From the NCBI GenBank assembly GCA_049889775.1, contig JBMHCT010000013.1:15163-79162 (forward strand): a DNA stretch of 64,000 nucleotides. Reading direction: 5' to 3'. The stretch's first letter is position 1. Each line of letters opens with the position of its first letter. This document shows positions 35,712-44,331 of this stretch, in pieces. The translations under genes were made by a program, and so were the position numbers. The notes under the pieces are model-generated. The model was not told the DNA's origin. It saw only the letters and a program-made list of their open reading frames with translations, and ran no database searches. This DNA comes from Jejuia sp049889775 (GTDB lineage: Bacteria > Bacteroidota > Bacteroidia > Flavobacteriales > Flavobacteriaceae).

Positions 35712-38700
35712 CTATTGTACTAATACTTTTTTAGAGATTACACCGTACTCGGTTTCTATTTTAATAATGTAATTTCCAGTGGCAATTTTTGTTGCCTTAT
35801 AATTAATATTTGTTTCATTAGAATTTACATCCAAACTAAATAAGGATTGCCCAAGTATACTAAACATTTCTATTACCTTTATGTTTTTTGCAGTAGGGTT
35901 ATTAATGACAATAGTTTCATTTTCATTAGAGTAAAATATCTCAATATTATTAGAATCTATTATATCTGAAGTACTTAACGTCTGTGATTTCGCAAAAGTA
36001 ATTTCGAAACGATTTAAATAAGAACCAGCAGGCACGTTTATGCTATAATCACTTTCCCTTAAATCATGATAGATATCCAGTTCCTTATCATGTAGATAAA
36101 TGTCTTTGTCAGATGGGAAGTTCTCAAGTTTATCAATGGTAATTAGGTTTTGGCCATCCGTTTTTGTATGGATCCCAAAAGGAATAACTATAGTAGCATC
36201 AAAAGTATCAATGCCCTGTATGGTATATTTCTTATCATCAATAAGCCAATACATATCATCCATTTGTTCGTCAATATGTGGTGCATCAAACCCCCAATCA
36301 TAGTCTTCGGAGGCTAAAGAATCTACCGTAGCCAGTAATTGTCTGTGAATACCATTTACAGAATTAAAACCTAGTCTTAATTTAATTCTTGTGTCCAGTT
36401 CTTTTGACGAATTCGAAGCGGTTTTCTTAGTGTTTCCTGTTTTTACGAATAATGAATTTGTCCCATCTTCAGTCTGGAACACCCGTTGCCCGTTATTAAA
36501 TTGTATAGTTCCAGAAGATTCTCCGGTAACAAAAAAGCCTTGTGCTACAGGAATATAGCGTCCAGGTAGTTTTGTTGGAACACCTCCTGTACCTACATCG
36601 GGATCGTTTGTGCCCTTAGAAGCCGCTGGAGTACTCCCTGATAGAGAATATGTGGCATAACCACCTTGATATTCTCTCAACAGGTGAGATCCACCACCCC
36701 AATGTTCCCAAAAGTAAAGCGTTCCGTTTATAGTAGGTCCCACGTCTACACTGTCAATTACGGGGCCGTTATCCAAAATAAATTGATGTGCATCAATAGC
36801 GGAAGGATATGGATTGCCTACTAGATAATCATTACCAGCGCTAATGCTTAAATTAATGTCGCCGTTGTTAGGCTTTCCTTCTAAAACATAATTTTGATCT
36901 GTTGAAATGCCTCCACTACCAGGACCTTTCATTGTGAAACCTTCTCCAGGTAAAATACTGCCTGTACTTCTAGCATGCTGCCATTGGGAATAACTTCCAC
37001 TTGTCTTATTGCTAAATTTCCAAATCCAATAATCTGCCAAGGTTAATGGAGATGCTGAACCATCATAACCAGAACTTGTGAAAGTTACATTTGTAAAGAT
37101 ATCTGCTGCAGTAAATGCATTATTGTTAGTTGTTCCATTAGAAAGTCCAACGGGAGAAGACCAATAATTATAGGTGTATGTATCCGCGGTACCTTGTTGA
37201 TCTTTCTCTAAAGTTCCAGAACTGGTAGGATCCAGATAACTTTCTTCACCTTGTACCAATTGCGATTCGCCCTCTAAATCAATTTTACCATCCAGTTTTA
37301 AATACCAACTTACATTCAGTTCAGAGTCATTTCCAACGGTTAAAACTATAGGATTAGAAGTGCTAGCATCAGTAGCATCCACAATTAATGCCAAATGCTT
37401 CTGCGTAGAGTTATAGTGTGTGTTTTCATTTTGAATTTTTACAATGGACCAGTCGTAAGTAATGGCATCATTTCCATTAACACCATCTCCAGATACATCA
37501 ACCGCTGTTGGTAAATCTCCATCTGAATGTGTAGTAAATGGAAGAGGAGCGGTTTGCTTATCAATCGTTTTTACGTTATAAATTTTTGTTCCAGAATCTG
37601 TATCGATAGAAGTAGTCGATACATCATCAATAATATCATCTTTATAGGTGTCCATTCTATAATAACGTACTAAATTCGACCAAGGTAATGGCGTTTCGGT
37701 ACTAGGGCTTACAAAATCTGTAATATCTCTTGGGATTTCAACGCCTTTTACATTTCCAGCGTTTTCCTCTATTTCTTGGTAAATCATTTTTCGCAACTCG
37801 TTGGCTGATAATGCTTTATTAAAAACCCGTACTTCATCTAAACACCCGTGGAAGTATTTATCACTGGTATCTGGGGCTCTACCCAAGGTGAAACTTGAGC
37901 TATCAGAATTGAGTGCACCAGAAATTGCAGTGGTGGATACTTGTTCGCCATTAACATATAGTGCCATAAGACTATTAGAACTGCTATAAGTAGCAGCAAT
38001 ATGAACCCAATAATTAGTAGTTAAAGCGCTACTGCTTTTTACTGTTTTTGAATCTGCATACGCACTTACTGTTTTATCTGTATTTAACTTTAAGTAAAAC
38101 TCATCTTGCCCCATGATAAACTGTTCTCCTGTTGATGATGGATCAATTTTTAACCAAGTCATTAATGAGGCCCCAGACCATTCATCAATTACAGTAGATT
38201 CATCCGCATAATCATTTCTGCCATCAAAATAGAGTAGAAACTTATCATTAAGATCTCTAGGAGATCCAAACACAGCATCATTCGTATCAAATAAATCTAA
38301 AATTCCATCACCTTCAGTATCGCTTGTGTCATCAATTATTCCATCGTTATTCCCATCAAGACTGGCATATAGGGTATGTGATATATCATAGGTTGATCCA
38401 TCTGAAGTAGTATCTAAATAATCTGGTGTGCCGTCATTATCAGTATCTACAACGTAATATTCCCAACCTGTACCTGTTGTACCTTGATTGGAGTTGCCAA
38501 AACCAGTGGACATAGAACTTCCTTCAAAAAAATCATATAAATCTAAAATACCATCTGTAAAATACTCTATGGTGCCATCGGAGTTAATATCTGTTTCTCG
38601 AACGGTATCTGTGTCTGTTCCATCACCTACACCATCACCTGTTACATCGCCATCACCATTTTGATAATTTGTGTCTGCCGAATTTCCTGCGCCAGATTCA

Positions 38701-40631
38701 TCTACATCAAAAATGGTGTCATTATCACTATCCAAATCTAAGTGGTTAGGTACTGAATCACCATCTGAATCAATAGGTGTAGTGCCTTCAGCAAGATCGT
38801 ACATACCATTTCCATTAGAGTCCACCCATGAACTTGAACCAGTTAATGTTGCATTACCTTCACTGTAGCTTCCTAAACCAGTTTCAACTACATCTGGAAT
38901 ACCATCATTGTCAGAATCTAAATCAAAAACATCTGCAACACCATCGCCATCAGTATCACAAAGTGTTTGGGAAATTACAATATCGTCAATGGCTAAATCG
39001 TTTCCTGCTCCTCCAACTTCGTTGTTAATAAAGTAAACGTAAAACTCACTTACATTAAAAGTTAAGTCTGCTGTAAATTGATGCCAGCTATTTTCAGCAT
39101 CACCATTTATAGATGGGTCAATGTCTCCTGTTGTAATTGAGGCTAGGACATTATTATTAACGTCTCTAAACTCTACTAAAATATTTGGTCTTAATCGAGT
39201 TGCAATTCCTGGAGCCGTGGTGGTATCTAAATTCAACACCCAAAAACTATAGGTAATTGGTACGTTGGGTAATGCCCCAATAATGGTAGCGGTATAAAAC
39301 GTACCAGGATCGTAAGAGGCATTAAACATAGCCATTCTTCCATTTGTGTCTCCAGACGTGTGATCTTCACCAGTATACCAGTAGTCATCTGCCCATGATG
39401 CTACTTCTCCATTTGGAGTGTCGTCTGTCCCATCGCCATCTCCTGCCTTGTAATAAACCGTATACTCACCATCATTTAAACTCATATTGCTTAGAGACGG
39501 ACATTCTGTAACATTTGTGCCTACAGTACCATCTTCATAACAATACGTTGTAATGGCATCATATGTTGTGTTAATAGTGGTTCTGTTGCCTTCTCCAAAA
39601 GTTTCATTTAGAAACTTATAATTGGTAGTAGTTGCTGTTGCGGAGTTTTTACAAGAGGTTTCTTCTATGCCATCTTCTATCCCATCATTATCGTCATCAA
39701 TATCTACGTTATCTAGAACACCATCACCGTCACTGTCAAAAAAGTTTTGCTCCGCTCTAGCTTCAATTTCAAATGTATATGTACCTTCATCTGAATCATC
39801 ATTTGATACTGTAACAGTTGACGTCTTGGTGCCTAAAGATGCCGAATTAAATTGAATCGTGAATGTTGTAGAGCCACTAGTAGCAACTACGGGTGAACTA
39901 TAAAAAGGCGCTATTATTGAAAAATCTGTTGTATTAGATAACACTATGCTGGTAATATTTAAATCTGCTCCTCCGTAATTATTTATAATGTATGTCCTAG
40001 AAATTTGCGTTCCAAAATTTGCGGTTCCAAAATGTGTATGATCAGAATTATTAGGGGTAGCATCACCATCTGCAATGGTTATGGCATTTCCTTGAATATC
40101 TATTTCAGCTTCTGATACTTTTACAATTACGTCATCAAAATAACTATACTCCCAATTACTGTCAGCATTACTTGTAAATCGGAATTGAGAAGTTGATGAT
40201 AAACCACTTGTAACAGTTATGTAAAATTCATATTTCAAATTGTTTGAAGTGAAATCTGTACCCAATGCATAAGTTTTTAAGGTAGACCAACTTGAACCAT
40301 TGTAGTATTCAACAGAAAAACCTTCTCCAGTATCAAGTCCTCTTCCAATAAAGGAAAATGAAAAGTCGATAGAACTGTAAGATGAAAGATTTAGAGTTGG
40401 AGAAGTTGTGTAATTATTAGACGTATCATCATCCTTAGAGTAAATACTCTGATTACCATTTGCAGCATAAACAGGATCGGTATTAAGGCCAGAATCTGAA
40501 CCGCCATCAGTCCAACTTTGTAATCCACTTTCAAAATCGTAAGAAGCAATGGTTTGCGCCCAAGAATTTAGGCTGGTGAAAACGAGAGATAAAACAAGTA
40601 CTATCCTAAATAGGTTGGTATTTTTCTTCAT
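35712..40631 (-). CDS. Large secreted T9SS surface protein with LamG and calcium-type repeats
   Basis: 1639 residues, exported by the Sec route and then type IX secretion. Signal peptide ends NSWAQ (about 25). Following parts: a jelly-roll on 'FESGLQSWT'; a choice-of-anchor/ASPM-like domain (FGTQISRTYIINNYGGADLNI); runs of thrombospondin type 3-like acidic repeats (DSDGDGVPNHLDLDSDND, DTDNDGTPDYLD) likely binding Ca2+; a LamG/concanavalin domain (about 860-1000: WSGASLMTWLKID, LYVNGEQV, FHGCLDEVRVFNKALS); and a C-terminal type A sorting domain of about 75 residues (NPTAKNIKVIEMFSILGQ...GNYIIKIET...KKVLVQ). It is probably an adhesin or glycan-binding protein; the ligand is unknown. Confidence 0.88.
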   Translation of the reverse strand: MKKNTNLFRIVLVLSLVFTSLNSWAQTIASYDFESGLQSWTDGGSDSGLNTDPVYAANGNQSIYSKDDDTSNNYTTSPTLNLSSYSSIDFSFSFIGRGLDTGEGFSVEYYNGSSWSTLKTYALGTDFTSNNLKYEFYITVTSGLSSTSQFRFTSNADSNWEYSYFDDVIVKVSEAEIDIQGNAITIADGDATPNNSDHTHFGTANFGTQISRTYIINNYGGADLNITSIVLSNTTDFSIIAPFYSSPVVATSGSTTFTIQFNSASLGTKTSTVTVSNDDSDEGTYTFEIEARAEQNFFDSDGDGVLDNVDIDDDNDGIEDGIEETSCKNSATATTTNYKFLNETFGEGNRTTINTTYDAITTYCYEDGTVGTNVTECPSLSNMSLNDGEYTVYYKAGDGDGTDDTPNGEVASWADDYWYTGEDHTSGDTNGRMAMFNASYDPGTFYTATIIGALPNVPITYSFWVLNLDTTTAPGIATRLRPNILVEFRDVNNNVLASITTGDIDPSINGDAENSWHQFTADLTFNVSEFYVYFINNEVGGAGNDLAIDDIVISQTLCDTDGDGVADVFDLDSDNDGIPDVVETGLGSYSEGNATLTGSSSWVDSNGNGMYDLAEGTTPIDSDGDSVPNHLDLDSDNDTIFDVDESGAGNSADTNYQNGDGDVTGDGVGDGTDTDTVRETDINSDGTIEYFTDGILDLYDFFEGSSMSTGFGNSNQGTTGTGWEYYVVDTDNDGTPDYLDTTSDGSTYDISHTLYASLDGNNDGIIDDTSDTEGDGILDLFDTNDAVFGSPRDLNDKFLLYFDGRNDYADESTVIDEWSGASLMTWLKIDPSSTGEQFIMGQDEFYLKLNTDKTVSAYADSKTVKSSSALTTNYWVHIAATYSSSNSLMALYVNGEQVSTTAISGALNSDSSSFTLGRAPDTSDKYFHGCLDEVRVFNKALSANELRKMIYQEIEENAGNVKGVEIPRDITDFVSPSTETPLPWSNLVRYYRMDTYKDDIIDDVSTTSIDTDSGTKIYNVKTIDKQTAPLPFTTHSDGDLPTAVDVSGDGVNGNDAITYDWSIVKIQNENTHYNSTQKHLALIVDATDASTSNPIVLTVGNDSELNVSWYLKLDGKIDLEGESQLVQGEESYLDPTSSGTLEKDQQGTADTYTYNYWSSPVGLSNGTTNNNAFTAADIFTNVTFTSSGYDGSASPLTLADYWIWKFSNKTSGSYSQWQHARSTGSILPGEGFTMKGPGSGGISTDQNYVLEGKPNNGDINLSISAGNDYLVGNPYPSAIDAHQFILDNGPVIDSVDVGPTINGTLYFWEHWGGGSHLLREYQGGYATYSLSGSTPAASKGTNDPDVGTGGVPTKLPGRYIPVAQGFFVTGESSGTIQFNNGQRVFQTEDGTNSLFVKTGNTKKTASNSSKELDTRIKLRLGFNSVNGIHRQLLATVDSLASEDYDWGFDAPHIDEQMDDMYWLIDDKKYTIQGIDTFDATIVIPFGIHTKTDGQNLITIDKLENFPSDKDIYLHDKELDIYHDLRESDYSINVPAGSYLNRFEITFAKSQTLSTSDIIDSNNIEIFYSNENETIVINNPTAKNIKVIEMFSILGQSLFSLDVNSNETNINYKATKIATGNYIIKIETEYGVISKKVLVQ

Positions 40632-40858
40632 AAGTAGGTTATTTAGTTGGGGACTAAATAATTAGCGTGTTACTTTCACTATGGCGAATATACACTTTTT
40701 TTTACAATATTCGACGAAAAGCAATAAAATTCGATAAAAAACAAAAATATTTAAAGATATGAATAAATCAGAAAAGCTTAATACTTATAAATCCTTTCAT
40801 GATGATGATAATCTAAATGAACATTTTATATTGTCATTTTTTTTAGAAAACTGGTTAA

Positions 40859-42055
40859 ATGCAAAAGAGAATTGCAGTAAAATTAAATGCTAAAGGCGAA
40901 CAATTTGTAATTAAAGGGCATCCATGGGTGTTTTCAAATAACATTATTAAAGTAAATAATGATGCTAAAACAGGAGATTTAGCCATTATTTTCAGTAAGA
41001 ACAAAAATCGTCTTATTGGTATAGGCTTATATGATGCCGATTCTCCAATTCGCATAAAAATGCTGTATTCTGGTTATGAGAAGGTAGATATAAATGCTAT
41101 TTTTTTTCAAAAGAAAATATTGAAGGCTTTTGAGATAAGAAAGCCTTTATTGTTTACTAATACAAATAGTTATCGATTACTATTTGGAGAAAACGATGGT
41201 TTCCCAGGTTTAATTGCAGATGTTTATAATTCAGTATTAGTTGTGAAACTATATTCAGAAACATGGTTGCCTTATTTAGAGGACATTATATCAAGTTTAC
41301 AAGAAGTTTCAAATGCAGAAACTGTCGTTATGCGATTGAGCAGAAATTTACAACAGTCTAAAGCGCATCAATTTAAAGACGGACAAGTCATTTACGGTAT
41401 CCTAGAAAATGAAGTTGTACAATTTATAGAACATGGTGTAAACTTTTCGGCAAATGTCATTAAAGGACATAAAACTGGTTATTTTTTAGACCATCGCGCT
41501 AACAGAAAACAGGTGGGAGAATGGAGTAGAAGTAAAACTGTATTGGACGTCTTTTCTTATGCCGGTGGTTTCTCAGTTCATGCTCTTGCCAAAGGCGCAA
41601 AGGAAGTTACTAGTTTAGACATTAGTAAACAGGCATTGGAAATCGCTGTCGAAAACGGAAAGTTAAATAAGTACTCTGGAACACACAAAACGATAGCAGG
41701 CGATGCTTTTGAAGAACTACAAAAACTTATAAACAACAGAAATACTTATGATGTTGTAGTTATCGATCCACCAAGTTTTGCAAAACAGGCTTCTGAAATT
41801 GAACGCGCCAAAAAAAAATACCAACAATTGGCAGATTTAGGAGAACAGCTTACCGCGAGAAATGGGTTACTTGTTTTAGCCTCATGTTCTTCCAGAATAA
41901 CAACAGAAACGTTCTATCACATCAATGATAAGGTATTGTCTGGCAAATCAAGACAATGGAAATTAAAATTGAAAACCCAACACGATGTAGACCATCCTAT
42001 TGGGTTTCCTGAAGGTGCTTATTTAAAAAGTGGGTACTATCAATTTTTAGAATAG
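40859..42055 (+). CDS. Class I rRNA large-subunit methyltransferase (RlmI-like)
   Basis: 398 residues. An N-terminal PUA domain (1-75, VIKGHPWVFSNNIIK) is followed by a Rossmann methyltransferase: TGYFLDHRANRK, SAM motif VLDVFSYAGGFSVHALAKGA, SLDISKQALEIA, and DPPSFAKQASE, in which the motif IV region precedes a catalytic ASCSSRI cysteine. This is the RlmI/RlmK type that makes m5C in 23S rRNA; the exact position cannot be read here. It stands alone, convergent with the PepSY-like gene. Confidence 0.9.
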   Translation: MQKRIAVKLNAKGEQFVIKGHPWVFSNNIIKVNNDAKTGDLAIIFSKNKNRLIGIGLYDADSPIRIKMLYSGYEKVDINAIFFQKKILKAFEIRKPLLFTNTNSYRLLFGENDGFPGLIADVYNSVLVVKLYSETWLPYLEDIISSLQEVSNAETVVMRLSRNLQQSKAHQFKDGQVIYGILENEVVQFIEHGVNFSANVIKGHKTGYFLDHRANRKQVGEWSRSKTVLDVFSYAGGFSVHALAKGAKEVTSLDISKQALEIAVENGKLNKYSGTHKTIAGDAFEELQKLINNRNTYDVVVIDPPSFAKQASEIERAKKKYQQLADLGEQLTARNGLLVLASCSSRITTETFYHINDKVLSGKSRQWKLKLKTQHDVDHPIGFPEGAYLKSGYYQFLE

Positions 42056-42060
42056 TTAGT

Positions 42061-42561
42061 TTAAATAAGTTCTCCTTTGGCGCTGGTTTTTAAAACAATA
42101 ACAGTTTTATCATTTTTTAGTTTAATTTGATATTCCTGTTTTAAACCTGAAACCTCGCTATTATATTTCACAAAATACTTGTCTTCAACAATAGCATATT
42201 TTGGAAATTTTTGGGATACAACATCCAAAACCATTCTTGGTAGTCTTACATTTTTATAAACTTCCTGTGTTTTAATAATTTTTCCATCTTTATTGAATGA
42301 GGCTGTTATGCTACCCTGTGGTGTTTTAAACGTTACTTGGTAAATATCATCCTTATCATCAAATAAGTCTAATATGTTAGAGTGGTTGTAGTTTAAAAGT
42401 GCGTGCTCTAACTTTTGTACATATGCGCAACGATTTTTTGATATGTCTAAATCAGAATAATTTAGAGTTTCGGAAATCACAGTTTCTGGTAGAGCAATGG
42501 TTTGAGCAAAAGATAAACAGGATAGAAATAAGATGACAATACTGGATACTACAGTTTTCAT
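42061..42561 (-). CDS. Small secreted PepSY-like protein
   Basis: 166 residues from ATG 42561 (MKTVVSSIVILFLSCLSFAQ signal peptide); a longer TTG-started frame to 42585 is less likely. The mature part has one cysteine, then ILDLFDDKDDIYQVTFKTPQGSITASFNKDGKIIKTQEVYKNVRLPRMVLDVV and a repeat-like YAIVEDKYFVKY, a fold pattern of the PepSY/BLIP-like superfamily (two half units). It may inhibit or sense an envelope protease; that is inference. It is divergent from a nitronate monooxygenase, and their promoters share a 12-bp palindrome. Confidence 0.6.
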   Translation of the reverse strand: MKTVVSSIVILFLSCLSFAQTIALPETVISETLNYSDLDISKNRCAYVQKLEHALLNYNHSNILDLFDDKDDIYQVTFKTPQGSITASFNKDGKIIKTQEVYKNVRLPRMVLDVVSQKFPKYAIVEDKYFVKYNSEVSGLKQEYQIKLKNDKTVIVLKTSAKGELI

Positions 42562-42590
42562 AATAAAGGATTTGTTTTGGTTCAAAATTA

Positions 42591-42606
42591 ATTATGCATG
42601 CATAAT
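42591..42606. promoter_or_regulatory. Palindrome ATTATGCATGCATAAT upstream of the PepSY-like gene
   Basis: A perfect 16-bp palindrome 30 bp upstream of the minus-strand start. Its 12-bp core TATGCATGCATA recurs exactly at 42689-42700. It is probably an operator. Confidence 0.6.
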
Positions 42607-42688
42607 AAAAAAATGATAAATATCATGTTATCAGTATTTTATGTTAAAATATTAAGATTGATAAGCTAACCTCTTGAATTTCAATTAC

Positions 42689-42700
42689 TATGCATGCATA
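42689..42700. promoter_or_regulatory. Palindrome TATGCATGCATA upstream of the nitronate monooxygenase gene
   Basis: A second exact copy of the 12-bp core, 33 bp before the plus-strand start at 42733. Two identical palindromes in a 171-bp divergent promoter region suggest that one regulator controls both genes. The palindrome also contains an ATG that opens a longer frame, which I reject as the start. Confidence 0.6.
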
Positions 42701-42732
42701 ATAATTTAGTATATTTGATAAAATATTTTCAA

Positions 42733-43680
42733 ATGGCTACAAAACTTACAGATTTACTAAATATTAAGTATCCTATTATTCAGGCACCAATGTTTTTAGT
42801 ATCTAATGTTGAAATGGTAACTGAGGCAATGCATGGTGGTATTGCAGGCTGTATTCCTGCATTAAACTATAGAGCTTTAGATGAACTTAGAGGAGCTTTA
42901 AGAACGCTAAAGGCAGCAAAACCTAAAGGTGGGTCTTTTGGCTTTAATTTAATAGTAAATAAATCTAACTTAAAATACAAGGCACAGTTAGAAGTGATTT
43001 GCGAAGAGGGATGCGATTTTATTATCACATCTTTAGGAAGTCCAGAGGAAACAATCAAAGAGGCACATAAAGTTGGTATAAAGGTGTTTTGCGATGTCGT
43101 TGATTTAAAATTCGCAAAGAAAGTTGAAGCTTTAGGAGCCGATGCAGTTATTGCAGTGAATAATGAAGCAGGTGGACATAGAGGTAATATATCCCCAGAG
43201 AATTTGATTAAGGAACTAACTGAAAATTGTAATATTCCTATAATTTCGGCTGGAGGTGTAGGCTGTAAAGCTGATATTGATGAAATGCTAGGTTATGGGG
43301 CCGCTGGAGTTTCAGTGGGCAGTCCCTTTATAGCTTCTGTAGAAGCCGGTGTAACACAAGAATATAAACAGGCATGTGTAGATTATGGTGCCAAAGATAT
43401 CGTAATGACAGAACGTATTTCAGGTACGCCTTGCACAGTCATTAATACACCTTATGTTCAAAAGATAGGTACAAAATCTACGTGGATTGAGAATTTGCTG
43501 AATAAAAACAGAAAACTCAAAAAATGGGTGAAAATGATCCGCTTTTCTATAGGAATGAAAGCTACTGAAAAAGCCGCAAAAAAAGCAACTTATAAAACGG
43601 TTTGGGTAGCGGGACCGAGTATTGAGCATACAAAGGCTATTTTACCAGTTAAGGATATTATCAAAAAGTTAGTAAGCTAA
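42733..43680 (+). CDS. Nitronate monooxygenase-like FMN enzyme (2-nitropropane dioxygenase family)
   Basis: 315 residues from ATG 42733 (MATKLTDLLNIKYPIIQAPM); upstream in-frame codons to 42694 lie in the operator. FMN-binding TIM barrel: AMHGGIAGCIPALNYR, FIITSLGSP, DAVIAVNNEAGGHRGN (His in the active-site loop), IPIISAGGVGCKADIDEMLGYGAAGVSVGSPFIA for the phosphate site, and ERISGTPCTVINTPYVQ. It may oxidise nitronates or act as an enoyl reductase-like flavoprotein. Basic C-terminal tail of about 60 residues. Confidence 0.88.
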   Translation: MATKLTDLLNIKYPIIQAPMFLVSNVEMVTEAMHGGIAGCIPALNYRALDELRGALRTLKAAKPKGGSFGFNLIVNKSNLKYKAQLEVICEEGCDFIITSLGSPEETIKEAHKVGIKVFCDVVDLKFAKKVEALGADAVIAVNNEAGGHRGNISPENLIKELTENCNIPIISAGGVGCKADIDEMLGYGAAGVSVGSPFIASVEAGVTQEYKQACVDYGAKDIVMTERISGTPCTVINTPYVQKIGTKSTWIENLLNKNRKLKKWVKMIRFSIGMKATEKAAKKATYKTVWVAGPSIEHTKAILPVKDIIKKLVS

Positions 43681-43717
43681 AATAATTGAAGGGATAAATA
43701 TTAAAAATTTTCTGTTG

Positions 43718-43807
43718 TTGGGCGTTCCCCTGCGGGTCGCGCTTTCCGTTAAAAGTTTTGGCTCGATGCGCCTCACCAAAAGCTACCACTGCAATCGCTA
43801 ACGCGGG
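43718..43807 (+). repeat. GC-rich dispersed repeat, copy A
   Basis: About 90 nt beginning TTGGGCGTTCCCC and ending CTAACGCGGG. It is clearly more GC-rich than its surroundings. Copy B lies at 54099-54190 in inverted orientation, about 81 of 92 positions identical by hand alignment with two single-site indel bases. Inside, TTTTGG and CCAAAA pair. I recognise this as a recurring intergenic element of flavobacterial genomes; its function is unknown. The stretch 43681-44001 holds this repeat and the folded element 43877-43984, and no gene. Confidence 0.75.
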
Positions 43808-43876
43808 TTTATTCGCTAGCTTAGTTCTTTGGGCTTAGAGTAGTATTTATTTTGAGAGGTTCGTTTGACCGGTCTC

Positions 43877-43984
43877 GGCTATGAGTAGTTGCGTGGGTTA
43901 GCACTTAACTTTGCAAGTACACACCAAACTGAAAATCCGCGAGGATTTTCAGAAGTAGGCGAGAACAAGCAATTACTTATAGCC
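43877..43984. repeat. Folded 108-nt boundary element with GNRA-capped hairpin
   Basis: The ends are imperfect inverted repeats of 16 nt (14 of 16 pair): GGCTATGAGTAGTTGC (43877-43892) and GCAATTACTTATAGCC (43969-43984). Inside is a perfect 10-bp hairpin, CTGAAAATCC (43929-43938) and GGATTTTCAG (43943-43952), with the loop GCGA, a GNRA tetraloop. It borders the Shedu cassette on the left and looks like a conserved nucleic-acid structure rather than coding DNA. Confidence 0.7.
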
Positions 43985-44001
43985 ATTGTTGTAAGCCGTT
44001 T

Positions 44002-44331
44002 TTATTCTTCCATTCTTTCATCTCGATTACCTTTAATGGCAAGATAAAAATTTTGGTTTGGGTTAATATTATATTTATTCAGTTTAGATTCAACGTCTTT
44101 TTTTATCGACTCCAAATCTCTATTAATTGTAATGTTTTTTAAAATAACTATGGCCTCTTCAATTCCATCAACAATAGTTTCAACAGAAAAATCAATATTC
44201 ATTGGACTATTTGACATTTCGATGTCGAAAAAAGTTCCAGCTTGTAATGTTTCTTTTTTACTCCAAATCAATTTATTATTTGGTTGATGAAGGAATTCAG
44301 AAATCTTCTCAATTTTTTCGTCAGTAGTCAT
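44002..44331 (-). CDS. Hypothetical protein abutting Shedu SduA
   Basis: 109 residues, no signal peptide or TM helix, alternating charged helices and strands: LIWSKKETLQAGTFFDIEM, FSVETIVDGIEEAIVILKNI, ESIKKDVESKLNKYNI, FYLAIKG. I do not recognise the family. Its ATG (44329-44331) directly follows the SduA stop with no base between, so translation is coupled and it probably belongs to the same defence unit, as an accessory, immunity or regulatory protein. This association is inference from position only. Confidence 0.65.
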   Translation of the reverse strand: MTTDEKIEKISEFLHQPNNKLIWSKKETLQAGTFFDIEMSNSPMNIDFSVETIVDGIEEAIVILKNITINRDLESIKKDVESKLNKYNINPNQNFYLAIKGNRDERMEE

